Below, piece after piece: positions 62,165-64,000 of a stretch of DNA of 64,000 nucleotides. Under the pieces are notes generated by a model that worked only from the letters and a program-made list of their open reading frames with translations, was not told the origin of the DNA and ran no database searches. How positions within the stretch are numbered: the first letter of the stretch is position 1; the number at the start of each line of letters is the position of its first letter. Source of the stretch: Arcicella rigui. GTDB lineage: Bacteria; Bacteroidota; Bacteroidia; Cytophagales; Spirosomataceae. The stretch is taken from assembly GCF_034929435.1 (NCBI RefSeq), contig NZ_JAYFUM010000011.1, forward strand, positions 124,001 through 188,000, written 5' to 3'. The translations under genes and the position numbers were made by a program.

Positions 62165-64000
62165 TTACTCTAAATCATTTCCAACAAAAGCTAAACATTG
62201 TATGGCGGCTAAACCCCATTGTGCTACGGCATTGGTAGAAATGCCTTCTCCTTCCTCCACAGGATTTAATACTTTTGTACCGCTTATTTGGGTAATTTTC
62301 ATCGAAGGTTTTTTTATTCCGCCATCGCCTGCATAAAACTCTTTCCAAGCACGTTTTCCTAAAGTAGTATCTTTCCCTCTTTTGGCAGCAAAAGCCGTAA
62401 GTCGGGCGTGACCTTGCTCTAAATTGAGTTTTTTTAGACTTTCCCCTAAAACAGCTTTTTGTTCTTCGGCAGTAGCATTGTATAATTGACAATACTGTAA
62501 CCATGCTTTTTCAAAAATGGGCATATCTACTAATTCTATCAACTCTGCACAAATTTCAGCCAAGCCAAATACAGCACTTAAATGCGATACCGAAAGTTTT
62601 TGGGCATCTTCCTGTCGAAACTTGCCTGTTGCTAATTCCATCGTTGCCAAACCTGTGAAAAAACCATGAGCTTGTTCGGCAATAGTTTGCATACTGTTGA
62701 GCAATTTGGCTTTTACTTGTGGGTTTTCGGTACGTTCCCATTCTGTAAGCCACGCAGCAGACAAAGCACCCCAATCTGTACCGAATGAAACACTGGCTAA
62801 CTCACCTTTAGGGTCTGATTCTGGAGCTTTTTGTCCAATTTTTCTTCCCGGAATAATCGTTCTGAGCGTTCTATCAGCATTTACTTGTTCTCTCATCAAA
62901 TCTCCTACCCTTTCATCTGCCGTTAAATAATAATAAAAGCGACGATTGGCGGCTGTACTGATTCTTAACTGTTTGGCACTACAACCCCAATGCAAAACAT
63001 TATGCCTTGAACCCAAAGGACTAAAACGCCCGATATGATGCACATCTACTTCGCCCGTGTGGCGAGTCATAGCTTCTGCTACTCTGAAAACATCGCTTCT
63101 GCCTGTTCTTAAAAAATAATACCAAAGCCATAAATCCGTAGAGAGTTCGGAATTATCCCAAGCGAAACCGCCTACATCATATCGCCAAACGTGTCTGTCA
63201 TTATCGTAGCTGTGCATTACATCCCCAAAATTCCAGAAACCATACCAGCGACGTTGGTCGATTTGTTTTTTATAGTAATCAAAATAAAAATCTAACTGAT
63301 TTTCAATCGCCTGTTTTTGATTTGAAGCCGTTTTCTCTGGTATAGAAAAAGCACTTCCAAAAATCCCTACTTGTGCCAAATATTCTGGCGAAGCCACCAG
63401 TAAATCTGGTTCTTGAATCTGCTTGGCAATTTCTACCAAGTCATCTCCCGAAGGTGTTTCGGATAAAATCCAAATTTGTACTTCACTGGTGCGAGCCACA
63501 CCGTAAGGTTTCCCAAATTCAGGCTCGTAATCTTCATAAGTAATATCTAAAGCATTGTATTGTTTTTCGTGCGTGTCTTCGCCCATGCCGTCGTGATAAA
63601 AACGTAAATCCATTGCTGGAGATTTAGGTGCCCAAAGCCATAGCGTTAGTTCTCCGAGTTCCGTATGAGCATTTTTTATATCAATCTGTGCAGGAAAACT
63701 TTGCCAGAAATTACGAATTCCAAAGGCAATTCCACCTTTTGGCGTTCCCACATAGCCCGTTCCGCTGGCACGTCCACCAAAAGCCGATTGTATCCACGAA
63801 TACCCCGCTTTTGTTCTTTTTTGAATATCAAAAGCATCGGGCGAACCTTGATATAAAGTATAATCTCCAAAAGCAGGAATGTATTGAATGTTTTTCAAGA
63901 CATTTTCGGGCAATTGCGTTACCGATTTTCCTACTAATTGAGCATCTAAAGCCGTTCTGCCAGCATCTCTTCTCAAACCAGATAAACCTTGCACGGCTTC
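62165..64000 (-). CDS. PcRGLX/YetA-like (PL26-type) protein, 5' end outside window
   Basis: The frame is open to the window edge (codons for Glu-Ala precede the first internal GTG at 63994), so at least 611 C-terminal residues are seen and the start is missing. Stretches such as RRWYGFWNFGDVMHSYDNDRH (in two pieces), WRYDVGGFAWDNSELSTDLW and HHIGRFSPLGSRHNVLHWGC resemble the PcRGLX/YetA family, which includes exo-acting rhamnogalacturonan lyases (PL26). These release disaccharides from the pectin backbone. The assignment rests on pattern recognition only. The 21-bp array lies directly downstream of it. Confidence 0.65.
   Translation of the reverse strand, partial: EAVQGLSGLRRDAGRTALDAQLVGKSVTQLPENVLKNIQYIPAFGDYTLYQGSPDAFDIQKRTKAGYSWIQSAFGGRASGTGYVGTPKGGIAFGIRNFWQSFPAQIDIKNAHTELGELTLWLWAPKSPAMDLRFYHDGMGEDTHEKQYNALDITYEDYEPEFGKPYGVARTSEVQIWILSETPSGDDLVEIAKQIQEPDLLVASPEYLAQVGIFGSAFSIPEKTASNQKQAIENQLDFYFDYYKKQIDQRRWYGFWNFGDVMHSYDNDRHVWRYDVGGFAWDNSELSTDLWLWYYFLRTGRSDVFRVAEAMTRHTGEVDVHHIGRFSPLGSRHNVLHWGCSAKQLRISTAANRRFYYYLTADERVGDLMREQVNADRTLRTIIPGRKIGQKAPESDPKGELASVSFGTDWGALSAAWLTEWERTENPQVKAKLLNSMQTIAEQAHGFFTGLATMELATGKFRQEDAQKLSVSHLSAVFGLAEICAELIELVDMPIFEKAWLQYCQLYNATAEEQKAVLGESLKKLNLEQGHARLTAFAAKRGKDTTLGKRAWKEFYAGDGGIKKPSMKITQISGTKVLNPVEEGEGISTNAVAQWGLAAIQCLAFVGNDLE

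Overview
This window is AT-rich chromosomal DNA from a member of the Bacteroidota, most likely a Cytophagales bacterium. The evidence is a PorP/SprF-type type IX secretion protein, a DUF5686 carboxypeptidase-like outer-membrane protein, a hybrid-type Reg_prop/Y_Y_Y sensor kinase, LytS/LytTR two-component proteins, weak Shine-Dalgarno sites, and one clear Bacteroidota-type promoter (TTTG, 19 nt, TAnnTTTG). No rRNA, tRNA, CRISPR array, insertion sequence or phage gene was recognised.

Layout. 1-8.8 kb: a truncated response regulator, a soluble PAS histidine kinase, a small NTF2/GNAT/nitrilase operon, and a propeller sensor kinase with its NarL-type regulator. 8.9-19.1 kb: three exported proteins in a row, namely a beta-barrel-like protein, a 2079-residue protein and a fibronectin-III protein, which look like one surface assembly. 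19.3-27.7 kb: a TetR regulator behind a 56-bp perfect palindrome, then a gene set for inositol lipids: myo-inositol-phosphate synthase, PgpA-like phosphatase, GtrA, DUF5686 protein, CDP-alcohol phosphatidyltransferase, DUF4833 protein and an AUR1/PAP2-like synthase. Together these can make inositol phosphate, attach it to CDP-diacylglycerol, dephosphorylate the product and pass the headgroup on, probably to ceramide.

27.8-35.0 kb (minus strand): dihydrolipoyl dehydrogenase, then 2-oxoglutarate dehydrogenase E2 and E1, then a PorP/SprF protein. 35.0-40.2 kb: a structured intergenic region with a 42-bp tandem repeat, a vanadium-haloperoxidase-like PAP2 protein, and a secreted propeller/Ig-like protein. 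40.2-45.4 kb: a UbiA-like membrane protein, moeA, moaC, mobA and miaA, with intergenic word repeats that run into the 5' ends of mobA and miaA. 45.8-49.6 kb: ALDH7, DUF1338 (HglS-like) and a saccharopine/lysine dehydrogenase-like protein, which together suggest lysine catabolism through 2-aminoadipate. 49.7-58.5 kb: a medium-chain reductase, a small lipoprotein, an exported GH2 beta-galactosidase, and a LytS-type kinase with an unusual beta-helix N-terminus plus its LytTR regulator.

58.5-62.2 kb is the most accessory-looking part: three minus-strand genes (two unrecognised proteins and a metallo-beta-lactamase-fold protein), an 86-bp element duplicated upstream of two of them, a three-hairpin element on one side and a 22-copy, exactly 21-bp tandem array on the other. 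The window ends inside a gene for a PcRGLX/YetA-like (PL26-type) protein.
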